Assembly: GCF_022539505.1 (NCBI RefSeq)
Contig: NC_061508.1
Location: 30,932,256-30,996,255 of the forward strand
From: Lolium rigidum
Taxonomy: Eukaryota > Streptophyta > Magnoliopsida > Poales > Poaceae
Direction: 5' to 3'
Length of the DNA: 64,000 nt
A model generated the notes under the pieces. That model was given only the letters and a program-made list of their open reading frames with translations, had not been told where the DNA came from and did not search any database. Below are positions 34,690-44,022 of this stretch, in pieces (within the stretch, counting starts at the first letter, position 1; every line of letters starts with the position of its first letter). A program made the translations under genes and the position numbers.

Positions 34690-35560
34690 TGCATGAATCG
34701 CAATGCAAATCTGTTGGTTATGGACTTGACCGAACACTAAGTTAATTGTCAGCTAGAGAATTAACAATTTCAAAATAAATATAATTTTTTCATCGGATGC
34801 CTATAAATAACAAGCGAGGAATAATTACTTCCAAGTCAGCTGAGAAATAGTTGAAATAGATCCTAAACCGACTAAGATTTTCCTATGAAATGGCTGTTCT
34901 AGCCATCTGACCTAATATTGATTCATTCTATATTTGCACAAATCTCAACAAGAAGACATTCTACGGCCTAGGACGTCGGTTTTGACTTAAAAATCATACG
35001 GTTAGATTTAGCAAAACTGGAAAAATTAAACGAAACAGCAACCTTTCATGTCTCTATGCTGCCATTCGTACAAAAAAAATGTTAGGTGCAAAGAAGAACA
35101 AATCATTGCTTGTGCATGGTAAACCAATGCAGAGTACAAATTTTTTAATCTCACGTGTGTGGTAATTTGTGATCAAATCAGGAGACAGCCAAGGAGCGTG
35201 CCCTTGGCAATTTCGAAAAGCTATCGCTAGTAGCTTGACTAGGACTAGCTAGTACGTACTAACACCGGGGATTAACCACCATGTGAAAATTTCAAAACCA
35301 TCAACGGTACGTAGGGGACGGTAAACGCTAGCTGGAACGGGGAAGTGAGGCAGCGGTTGACCGTTCCAGTTCGAATTCCACGAACCAGAAGCAATGCCGT
35401 GATGCCGTATCGATCTATCGTCTTGCTACGTGCGAGCGACACTAGTGGACGGCGATAAGTGCTCAACTCCTGTCGTTAACTACGGCAATGATCAATATAT
35501 TACACTAGGCTAATGAGGTGTTACAACTAGCTCATGAAGAAAGATCGATAGTAGAGTAGT
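34690..35560. other. Intergenic, nothing recognised
   Basis: AT-rich, no ORF with a domain and no clear element ends. Confidence 0.35.
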
Positions 35561-36272
35561 TTTTTTTTTTTTTTTGCGAATTGGTAGTAGTAGTAGTTTA
35601 ATTAATAGAACAGGGTGACCAAGACAGAACCCTAGGCGCCACCGTCGGGCTTCCCCTCTACTCCCCCTTCCCTGTCGTCATTTGTGTGTGTCACAGGCAA
35701 AGTCCGGGCAGTGCCGGTGGCGGCAGGTCCTTCCTCGACCCAACGCAGCCCGATTTGGGCGGGATCTCGTGGTGTGCGACGGTGCTCCATGGCGAGGTGA
35801 CGTGTTTGACCAGCAATAGTGTGGCATCGAATTAAAGGGGTGCCTTCATGGCTATGGCGATGTAGATCACTTTCTGGTGTACTATAGCTAGGGTTTCTAT
35901 CTTCTCTTCTCTCTTGACATGCTTGGATCGATGCCCCTCCCAGCCTTTATATAGGAGGCTGGGCCTCGGGTACTAGGTAACCGAGTCGAATACAAGTTCA
36001 GAGTTTCCTTTCTAGGGTTTGATCTTGCCCCGCACGTCAGGTTCCTCATCTTCGGCTCCTTTAGCAACCACCAATGCTTCTTGGGCCTCCGGTTGGACCA
36101 CACCGGGTATGGTAACAGTGGGTACCCGGTATGGTATGCCCACGCTAGCGACCTTTACGCAGAAGTGTGGCGACGAGACTAATCAGGCCTGATATGGGCC
36201 TCGTTGGGCCTGATAGGCCCTACTGCTACATCCGGACGGCGACCACCTCGGGTGTTGGAGGGCGGATCCCCT

Positions 36273-36614
36273 TGTTGTGAAGTGTATATGTGGATTGCCT
36301 AGCCCTTTCCATCAGTTCGGACTTTTGGTTCAAGTGGCTAGTGCATGAAGCTTAACATGGTATCAGAGCCCCAGGTCTCGAGTTCAAATCCTGGCTTTCA
36401 CATGGTTTTCGCAATTAAGCCTAAAAATTGTTGTTGCCCCCTCTTTAGCCACCACCGATGCCCTGTTTCGGTGTGCTCTTCTTCTTTCACGTGTTGACTT
36501 TCTCTTCTCCCGTCACACGCGAGTGGGGGGGTTGTGAAATGTATATGTGGATTGCCTAGCCCTTTCCATCAGTTCGGACTTTTGGTTCAAGTGGCTAGTG
36601 CATGAAGCTTAACA
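36273..36614 (+). mobile_element. Complete TRIM (miniature LTR retrotransposon)
   Basis: 342 bp. LTRs of 85 bp each (36273-36357 and 36530-36614) differ at 2 positions (first base t/g, and g/a at 36282/36539). The 5' LTR starts TG and both end in CA. Target duplication cccct (36268-36272 and 36615-36619). The primer site TGGTATCAGAGCC (36358-36370) complements initiator tRNA-Met and touches the 5' LTR. The polypurine run gagtgggggg precedes the 3' LTR. The internal part is 172 bp with no coding capacity, so all proteins must come from other elements. The LTR identity indicates a fairly recent insertion. Confidence 0.96.
36358..36394 (+). promoter_or_regulatory. TRIM primer site plus B-box-like hairpin
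   Basis: Directly after the primer site, ccagg (36371-36375) can pair with cctgg (36390-36394). The loop side holds gttcaaatcc (36382-36391), which fits the Pol III B-box consensus GWTCRANNCC. I see no A-box and no cloverleaf, so this is not a tRNA gene. Confidence 0.55.
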
Positions 36615-37260
36615 CCCCTCACCTTGGCTGAAGTGTTGTCGATGGATGCAGGTTCTAGTGTTAGCCTACCTCGTCTAATCCTTCGGGTTTGCAGTGTGTT
36701 GTTGGTCGCGTGTTGGGCTCGAGTTCGTGTATGCCGGCACGTGGGCCTCGGAAGGTGGAGCACGTGGTTGCCTTTTCGGCAGGTGACGTGGCGGTGGTCT
36801 TGTTCTTTGGTCAATTGGGTGGCGAGGAACAGACAGCGGGGGTCCCTCGTGGTGGCGGTGCTTTGGCAATGAAATCTCTAGCCCATATCATGTTTTGAAG
36901 GCCGGGGTCGGTGACAGAGGGCGGTCCGATTGCTGGCGTGTGCGAAGGTTTTTTCGAGCGAAAGCTCCGCGTTTCGAAGTCAATGACTGCGATGCATGCG
37001 GGTGTCGTAATTCTCTTGGGGCATCGTTGTGGGTACCTTCTCGGCGATAGGGCTCCAGGAGAAAACCCTTGGCTATTGATCTCGTCGACAGCGACACAAT
37101 GTGTCGTTGCCCTCTTGGTGGCGTCATCGGAGAGCTCTTTTTCTCTTGGTCTCGTTACGGCGTCGTCGGTGGCAAGCTTAGGTTCTTCTTGTTAGTTGTT
37201 GTTTATCTGGTGTGTAAGTGTTAAAAAGCTTTGAACTGTAACTTCATAAAGCAGTCAATT

Positions 37261-38061
37261 TTTGTATGGGAAAACCTTAGCGAGACTGTTTGCAAACGGT
37301 AGCACGCGTCGGGCAGCGACAGTAACACATTACAATTGTGGTATTTTACAGCAGTTCGTTGACAAGTCTAGTCGTACTCCTATAGTATCTAGGTATCAAG
37401 TAGTACACCATTACACCATTAATCAAGACCTAGTGAACAGTACAGTGTACCGATGCAAGCAACGGCTTGATTAATAAATCTGTCGCCACGTAGACGTAGG
37501 CTCTCCATCCGTAGCACGCCATGGTTCAAATTTCCAATCCACATGGGTACTCACTACACACTACGCTACGGACTGATTGGTCTCTCTCCCGAATATCTTG
37601 ACTGCGAACGTACGCATTGGCAAACACACTTTGAACGATAGTAAGAGATTTTTTGAAAAGATCGCGTATTCATCACACATGAAGGCTTCCAACTTGTTTC
37701 AAAAAAAAAAACACACATGAAGGCTATCGATCTCTTCTCTCGACAATAATAATTCCCTTGGGTCGACGTAGGCACCACACACAATCCACACACGCACCGA
37801 TCACGTGCATTGCCGCCTCGAGATTTAATTCCTCACAACTGGATCGAATCGAGATGGTTTGAATCGATCCCCGGCCGGCAGCTAGCTAGGAGAGTTCCAT
37901 TCAATCTTGCCTCGACCGATCATTGCATCTGCAATCATAGATAGAGATACATCCTCGATCACAAATTCAGTGCTACTACCAACCTAGCCCGTCCAACACA
38001 TACTATCCATACATTAATGCCCAGGAACCCGGTTAGATCTTCGGAGATCATGGTGTGTGTA
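37261..38061. other. Intergenic, nothing recognised
   Basis: No gene or repeat ends identified. Confidence 0.35.
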
Positions 38062-38063
38062 TA

Positions 38064-38175
38064 CTCCCTCTGTCACATGAAACTTATCAAATATTTAACT
38101 AAATTTGAATGTATCTAACTTCTGAATAATTGAAATTTTGATAAATCTAAGATAACTTTCATGAGATGGAGGAAG
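38064..38175. mobile_element. Short Stowaway-type MITE
   Basis: 112 bp between TA dinucleotides (38062-38063, 38176-38177). Left end ctccctctgtcacatgaaac pairs with the right end (complement of cttcctccatctcatgaaag). A second Stowaway-like left end (ctacttactccgttttataa) follows at once, so another partial copy may abut it. Confidence 0.8.
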
Positions 38176-38274
38176 TACTACTTACTCCGTTTTATAATTA
38201 TTGTCGCTTTTTTAGTTTAAATTTTAAACAATGGGAATATGTTGCACTCATGAAAGTATAATCGTGTAAAGCAT

Positions 38275-40115
38275 GTGGGTAGATGTCCGCTCTCCGTCTG
38301 CTCAGCCTCATCGTCCCTCGGAGTCCCAGAGCTGAGGTCTTGTGTCGCCCGTCGTTGCCTGCAATTTCGCGACCAAAGCCCTCTCCAAGGTGTTGCGAGG
38401 AGTTCAGTGTCAACGCATGTTTTGATCTCACCTTTAGTGTCAGTTTGCCTTGCTGCGCATGGAGCTAGCTCAGTTGGTTGCTAACCGTGTCGAGGAGGTG
38501 TCGCGCCCCATTCATGAAGAGGTGGCAAGTCTCAAGATGTTGTTGGCACGCGTTGGTGATTCTTTGCAGCCGACAAAGGTATGTTCCTCTAAGCAGGAGC
38601 TCAGCTCCGTGCAGGCTTCTTTTTCGCTTGGCTCTGTTAAGCAGAAGTCATCTGGTTGAGAAAGAACATCTGTATATTTGTTTCTATGCAAGTGGTAGTC
38701 CTGCTAGTCGTCGCAGCCAGTTGGGTCGGTTGTCTCTGAGAGTGAGGGTATGGAATAGATCTTGGCTCCGGTATTGCAGATCACGCCAGAGCTACATGAG
38801 TTGTGTGGGGAAGTAAGGTTCGACTCGCACGAGATCTCGGTTGTGGCTTCTCCGCCGATTCGGGCTCTTTACTTTGAGAAGAGTGGTGACGTTGACGGTG
38901 CAGTTTCACTCTCTCGCCAAAGTCCGGCAAATATGTGGATCCTATTAATGATGGGTTGCTAAGTCAACGTTGTTGGCAACGGTGCCTAAAGTTGTCGTCG
39001 CTAAAGATGTTTGAGATTTCCTCGCCGCGTACTCGGGGTCCGCAGTTGAATGATGGGTGTCTCCATTGTCATGGCATGTCTTTATACGTGCGGTGTTAGA
39101 GCATCTCTAACAGAGCCCGTATTAGTCCGAACCGAAAAAACGGAGTTCAGTCTCCCGAAAAACGATTTGAGAGCGCATTTGGGCACGGCGCAGAACAGAA
39201 ACTGTAACCCAAACCGAACTCGAGAAAATTAAACGACGCGGGAAAACAAGTTTCGTGATTGAAGTCGATTTCAGCCGATCACGCTGGATTCGATCATAAT
39301 TCACACTAAATAGTGGCAAAATACAACCGTCTGCGTCGTCGTCGTCCCCGCTCGGGGGCAATGGCGGCAGCGGCGGGCTGCACCCACCGTCAGCGAGGGG
39401 CTCCTCCGCTTCCCCAGCCGCCTCCGCGCGCCGTCGACCCGCCATTACGGCCGGCCACTTGCGGCCAGCCCGCTTCCATGCGCCGTCGGAGTGCGCCCGC
39501 CTGCCGCGCTTCGTCTCCGCCCGGCGGACGGCGAATTGCCCTTCCGGCGCCGGATCGGCCGCCGCCCCTACCCACGGGTCTTGCCCTTGTCATTTCGGAC
39601 GGCGGGGTGGTGGCCGTAGCGGCGGAGCGGAGGCCGAGCGCCCGGGATTGCTCGTCGGAGGGAGCGGCGGGCTACGGCGGCGGGAGGGGAGTAGGGTTTC
39701 CGAACCGAACTCCCCTCCGCGAACACTTTTAATAGGGGCCGCACGGTGAGTTTCTCGGGCCCCTGAACTTCCAGTTCGGGCCGGCCCATCTTTTCGGGCT
39801 CTGATCTGCGCGCATTTCAGCCCGAACCCGTAAATCCACCGGAAAAGTTCGGTTCCGGCGGGATTTACGGGCTCTGTTAGAGTTGCTCTTAGAGTGTCGT
39901 GTTTGGAGTGTTCGTTCACGACATGTGGTCCCTACAGTGGGTGTGACCCTATTGTTCGAGTCTATATTAGACTAAGTTGTGGATATGTTTGGGTGTGCTG
40001 TTTGTATGAGTTTGGACCGTTGTTGTAGGCTTTTGCCCAACTTTCTCCTAAATATTATGTCTTCTTTTCTTAATTAATAGATGAGGCAATGTTTTTGCCT
40101 TCGTTTCATAAAAAT
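38275..40115 (+). mobile_element. LINE-like relic split by a PIF MITE
   Basis: Fragments such as MELAQLVANRVEEVSRPIHE (from 38460) and ELCGEVRFDSHEISVVASPP resemble ORF fragments of grass non-LTR elements. The right part (39892-40115) ends in ttaattaatagatgaggcaa and an A-rich tail, like a LINE 3' end. No target duplication identified, and the assignment is tentative. Confidence 0.4.
39099..39888. mobile_element. PIF/Harbinger non-autonomous element
   Basis: 790 bp flanked by TTA (39096-39098 and 39889-39891). The inverted ends gagcatctctaacagagccc and, from the right, gagcaactctaacagagccc differ at one position. The interior is GC-rich with chance ORFs and no transposase domain. It would be mobilised by a PIF/Harbinger transposase in trans. 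Confidence 0.9.
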
Positions 40116-40585
40116 AAAAAAAATCTTATGGTAGCAGCAGTTCTCAAGTTTTGCCTGCATCGCCAAATATCGGCAATTTTGATGAAATTTGGCAGCCGTC
40201 TCGGACGGCTCGACGCTGGCTGAGATCTACAGCCATAGCAAGCAAGCGCGTGCGGGGCTGGAACCGTTGCTCACAGGAGGCGCGTGACCGCGGGAGCGAG
40301 CCAGAATTTACTCGCCCACGAGGCGCACATTTGAAAATACAGGAATACGTACGGCCTACGTACTACGCTCGTCAGGCATGTACGCGTATCTATCTGGACC
40401 TCACGTTGTCCCGGCTAATAAATCAGCTGGCTGGCTAGAGAGCGATGATGATGGTGGTGATCCTCCGAAGGGAAGGATTCATCACACTCCTTGCAGTTAT
40501 TGTACTGTGGGAGATCTTTTAGAGCAGGAGGAAATGTTTAAATTGGTTGTAAATTCTCTCTAGAAGAAACATTGGTTGCAAATTC
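40116..40585. other. Intergenic, nothing recognised
   Basis: No gene or repeat ends; contains the insertion site of element C. Confidence 0.35.
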
Positions 40586-40590
40586 AAGTT

Positions 40591-40769
40591 TGTTGAAGGA
40601 TAGAGGGAGAGAGATATGCGGAATATGATGGATGTTGTATTGCGCCTCTCGGGCGAGTATATATAGTGGTACAGACTTGGAGGCTAAGATAGCTCTCCTA
40701 GTGATATGGTAGGTAGAGATTACAAATCCTAGACTACCTAATATACCTATACCAAGTATATCTCTAACA
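40591..40769 (-). repeat. 3' LTR of element C
   Basis: 179 bp, identical to 43001-43179. Left flank aagtt. Confidence 0.97.
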
Positions 40770-40889
40770 CTCCCCCGCAGTCGTAGCGGTAGTGACGTGA
40801 ACAACAGTAGTGTCGCGGACGGTCAGACTGGAGAGAAGCCGAAGGTAGGAACCAGCAGACTAACACTCCCCCGCAATCGTAGCGTGAGC
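40770..40889 (-). repeat. Polypurine tract and its internal duplicate
   Basis: taacactcccccgcagtcgtagcg at 40765-40788 (LTR/tract junction) recurs as taacactcccccgcaatcgtagcg at 40861-40884, 96 bp further in. A second tract-plus-LTR-start relic therefore sits inside the element. Confidence 0.8.
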
Positions 40890-41472
40890 GTCGTGGACGA
40901 TGTTGCGTCGCCGATGCTTGGACTGTAGAGGAAGCTGGTGAGGCACAGGCGAGGTGGTAGCCCTTTATGCCGATGTCGAGGTAGCCGAGAGCGTGGGTGC
41001 TGCAACCTTGGTCGAGGGAGCCGCGCGAGGGATTGCCGTGGTCGATGTCGTGGCCGGGTGCCAGTGTCGATGTAGCCGCAGGCGAGGTGGTGTGCGAGGA
41101 GAGTGACGGAGATGCGCCGAGGCAGTCGTGGAGATGGTCGATGCCGAAGTCGATGCAGTCTGAGTCGTCGATGACGAAGTGCAACCATAGTTTTGCCAGA
41201 ACCAGGCGCACGTCGGGGACGAAGGCATACTCTGGTTTTGCCAGAACCGAGTACGCATAGAAGAACTCGGCGGTGACGCGGTCGAGGCAGTCGTAGAGGC
41301 GATGCCGATGAAGACGTCGTCGAAGCCGATGAAGACAAAGCGTCAGTCCGAGCTTGCCAGGCCCGGGGACGCGTCGGGGACGAAGGCACGTACCGGTGTT
41401 GCCAGTACCGAGCGTGCGGGGGTAGGCAACATTACAAAGTGCGCGCCATGTCGGAGTAGACTAGTAGAGGAG

Positions 41473-41584
41473 GTCTCGACGACGGTGTCGGAGTAGAGGA
41501 GACGGTGGTGTAGTCGGGGTAGAGGCGAGTCTCGACGACGGGTGTCGGAGTAGAGAAGCAGGTGACGTAGTCGGGGAAGAGGCG
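41473..41584. repeat. Two-copy 56-bp tandem repeat in element C
   Basis: gtctcgacgacgg followed by gtgtcggagtagag starts at 41473 and again at 41529, with most of each 56-bp unit conserved. Confidence 0.75.
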
Positions 41585-42388
41585 AGGACGCTGGCGGCAA
41601 AGCTGTAGTGTACGAAGACGTAGAAGGCGGCTAACCCAGCGGTGACTAGGGGTGGTCATGTTGGACGCCTAGACGGGCGTTGCGGTGATCGGCGAGCCCA
41701 GCGCGACCTGAAGTGGTTGGCGAGCCCAGCGGCGACCTGAGGTGGAGGCGCGGCGGCGGTACACGAAGTAGGCGAGGAAGACCCGGCGGCGTGACGAAGA
41801 CCATGCGCGGACGGAGGCGACCCGCGCCGAAGGGGCGGCGCTGTGGTGGCCTCGGACGTCGATGCGCGGGGGACGGCGAAGGTGACCGCGTGCGGCGTCG
41901 CCACGGCCTGAGGGGCCGGCGTAGCTGCAGGGCGCGAGTCGGTGCAGCAGCGGGACGCCACCAGCGACGTACGCGCCTCAGAAGGCGCGTCGTTGGCTTG
42001 CGGCGTGGACCAAAGGCGGCGGCGCTGCGACCCGAAGGGGCGACGCAGCGGCAACCCGATGCTCAATCGGTGGTATGCGCGTGCTCGGGGACGTGCTTGG
42101 TGGAGACGTGTGCGGGGCCGGTTGATCAGACCGACGGCGGCGCTACACGTGCCATGGCGTGGACTACGTGCCGCAGATCGGAGTCGTTGGCGACGTTGTC
42201 GTTGATGTCCTGGGCGATGACGGCGAAGACGAACCGGCGATGGAGACCGTGCAGACGAAGGCAGTCGGCTGCGACGCAAATGACGTCCCATGTGCATCGC
42301 GTGCAGCCGTGCCCCACGGTAGATGGAGGCGGTGCCAGGCCCGGTCAACCGGCTCTACGACCGGCCCGGTCGGCCCAGGTCCCGGTCG

Positions 42389-42582
42389 GACCGGCTGCTG
42401 GACCGGACCAGCCGGCCACAGTCCCGGTCAAACCGGCTGCTGGGTCGGACCAGCCGGCCACAATCCCGGTCGTCCAGGGGGCTCCGCTCGTCCGCCCGGT
42501 CGGCCGTCTGGTCAGACCGGCTGCTGGACCGGACCAGCCGGCCACAGTCCCGGTCAAACCGGCTGCTGGGCCGGACCGGCCG
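42389..42582. repeat. 42-bp minisatellite in element C
   Basis: Units start at 42389, 42431, (diverged 42473), 42515 and 42557, always 42 bp apart. The core is accggctgctggaccggacc followed by agccggccacagtcccggtc. 42 is a multiple of three, so reading frames stay open on both strands: RLLDRTSRPQSRSN on plus, GPAAGLTGTVAGWS on minus. Confidence 0.9.
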
Positions 42583-43000
42583 AGGCGGAGACGACGCGGG
42601 CGAGCCGGCTGCGGCAGCCTACCAAGGCAGGCGCTACAGCCAGCCAGCGAGTCGACCGCGGAGGCCGGCGTAGGGCGGATGATGGAGGAGAGCCGGTGCA
42701 GAGTCGACACCGAGGTTGGAGTAGAGGCGCGTGATGACGGCGGCGGTGGGCGACTCAATCCGATCATAGATAGGTAAAACCAAAAAGAAAACGCCGGTCG
42801 AGCGACCGGCGGAGCAAAAAGAAACCAATCTACAGATTGGAAAAAAAAGACTCAAGCGCAGCGGATCAACAGATCGGCGAACGAACCCTCATACGGGTTG
42901 CGCGGCCCCCGGAGTAGGCCATGGAGATTGACCTCCCGGGGGCGGCGCGGGCGGAAGCGCGGGCGGCGGCTAGGTCAAGATCAGCGCCGCTCTGATACCA

Positions 43001-43179
43001 TGTTGAAGGATAGAGGGAGAGAGATATGCGGAATATGATGGATGTTGTATTGCGCCTCTCGGGCGAGTATATATAGTGGTACAGACTTGGAGGCTAAGAT
43101 AGCTCTCCTAGTGATATGGTAGGTAGAGATTACAAATCCTAGACTACCTAATATACCTATACCAAGTATATCTCTAACA
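43001..43179 (-). repeat. 5' LTR of element C
   Basis: 179 bp, identical to 40591-40769. Right flank aagtt. The tRNA-Met primer site lies immediately inside at 42989-43000. Confidence 0.97.
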
Positions 43180-43184
43180 AAGTT

Positions 43185-44022
43185 TTCTTCAATTTATGGA
43201 GTAGAATTCAGCATATATGTGTGCGACGTTCCACGAGTTATCTCTTGTATTCATCGAGCTTCCCCCATTTCGGAGCACGGCAATTTCCATGGAATTTGGG
43301 TGAAATTCCACTGAAATTCACACGAACTAGCATGTAAGTTTCAGCTTCAACCCAGCACAGGCTCTGTTTGAACTTTTCTCCAGGAGCTCCCTCTCTACTT
43401 CTCCACGTTGGGGGTCGACATCACCCATGAAGGCTCCAGATTGAGATCACGCATTCATGAGACGCTCCAACTCAGCAGTGTAGGATCATACTACCACTAT
43501 CCGTTATAGTAGCAGTTACTGCTTGGTCCGACCCGTCACTTCTCCACAAGGTTGTGTGATCTGGCCCTGTACCATCGTACCACTCAATATAGCCATTAAA
43601 CAGCAGACAGCATGCATCTTCCTTCGCCAGGCCAAACCAAACCAACGCAGCAGAGGAGAAAATTACAAGAAATTTGCAGCGACAGCAATTATTTATTGAT
43701 AAACAATTTACTAGAGTGATTCTGCATTTCTACGACACCAATTCACAACTGTCTTTTTTTTATGAAACAAGAACCTTATATATATTTATTTGTAACTGTA
43801 TTTGATGGAGATACAAGAACAAAAATGCTGCAAAAATGGCAACAACTCAATTTGCCCTACCGAATCTCAATTAAATACAGGTCCTGATGATAAGTTTGGT
43901 CTTTGAGCTGCCGAACAACAAGGTGAAGGAACAAACAACAAACAACAATCATACTTTGAAAAATGGGTGCTACAACAACATTTTCTCTACCAAGTCTTGG
44001 GGGCGTCATCTCTCCAACTCGT
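43185..44022. other. 3' flank of UBP23-like gene
   Basis: No gene recognised. The part near 43690-44022 should hold the 3' UTR; the minus strand has AATAAAT near 43688-43694. Confidence 0.4.

Larger units (their letters stand above)
35562..37260. repeat. Unclassified repeat region hosting the TRIM
   Basis: Begins with a 14-17 T run (35562-35576), which reads as a poly-A tail on the minus strand. It holds a strong minus-strand TATATAAAGG (35944-35953) with a leader-like stretch downstream of it. The right part (36620-37260) resembles a plus-strand LINE 3' UTR (ttgaactgtaacttcataaa). At least two repeats may meet here, with the TRIM at 36273-36614 inserted between them. Family unknown. Confidence 0.4.
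40591..43179 (-). mobile_element. LTR element C: young, non-autonomous, minus strand
   Basis: 2589 bp flanked by aagtt (40586-40590 and 43180-43184). Two LTRs of 179 bp (40591-40769, 43001-43179) are identical by eye, so the insertion is very recent. Read on the minus strand the LTR runs TGTTAGAGATATAC...CTTCAACA and contains CTATATATA as a TATA box. The primer site TGGTATCAGAGC (43000-42989) matches initiator tRNA-Met and touches the 5' LTR. The polypurine tract CTGCGGGGGAG (40780-40770) touches the 3' LTR. The 2.2-kb interior is very GC-rich. I find no gag, protease, RT or integrase motif in any frame. It must use proteins of another element, probably copia class given the LTR start and primer. 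Internal repeats: 2 x 56 bp and an in-register 42-bp array. Confidence 0.96.

Noticed and set aside
36358..36400. Possible tRNA gene in the TRIM
   Set aside because: B-box present but no A-box, anticodon arm or acceptor stem; it is the primer site plus a small hairpin.
39313..39749. Pro/Arg-rich ORFs
   Set aside because: Inside the PIF/Harbinger MITE, CpG-rich DNA with open frames on both strands and no domain.
41713..42777. 354-codon plus-strand open frame
   Set aside because: It lies antisense inside LTR element C in very GC-rich DNA, with equally long frames on the other strand and no domain. Composition and the 42-bp register explain it.
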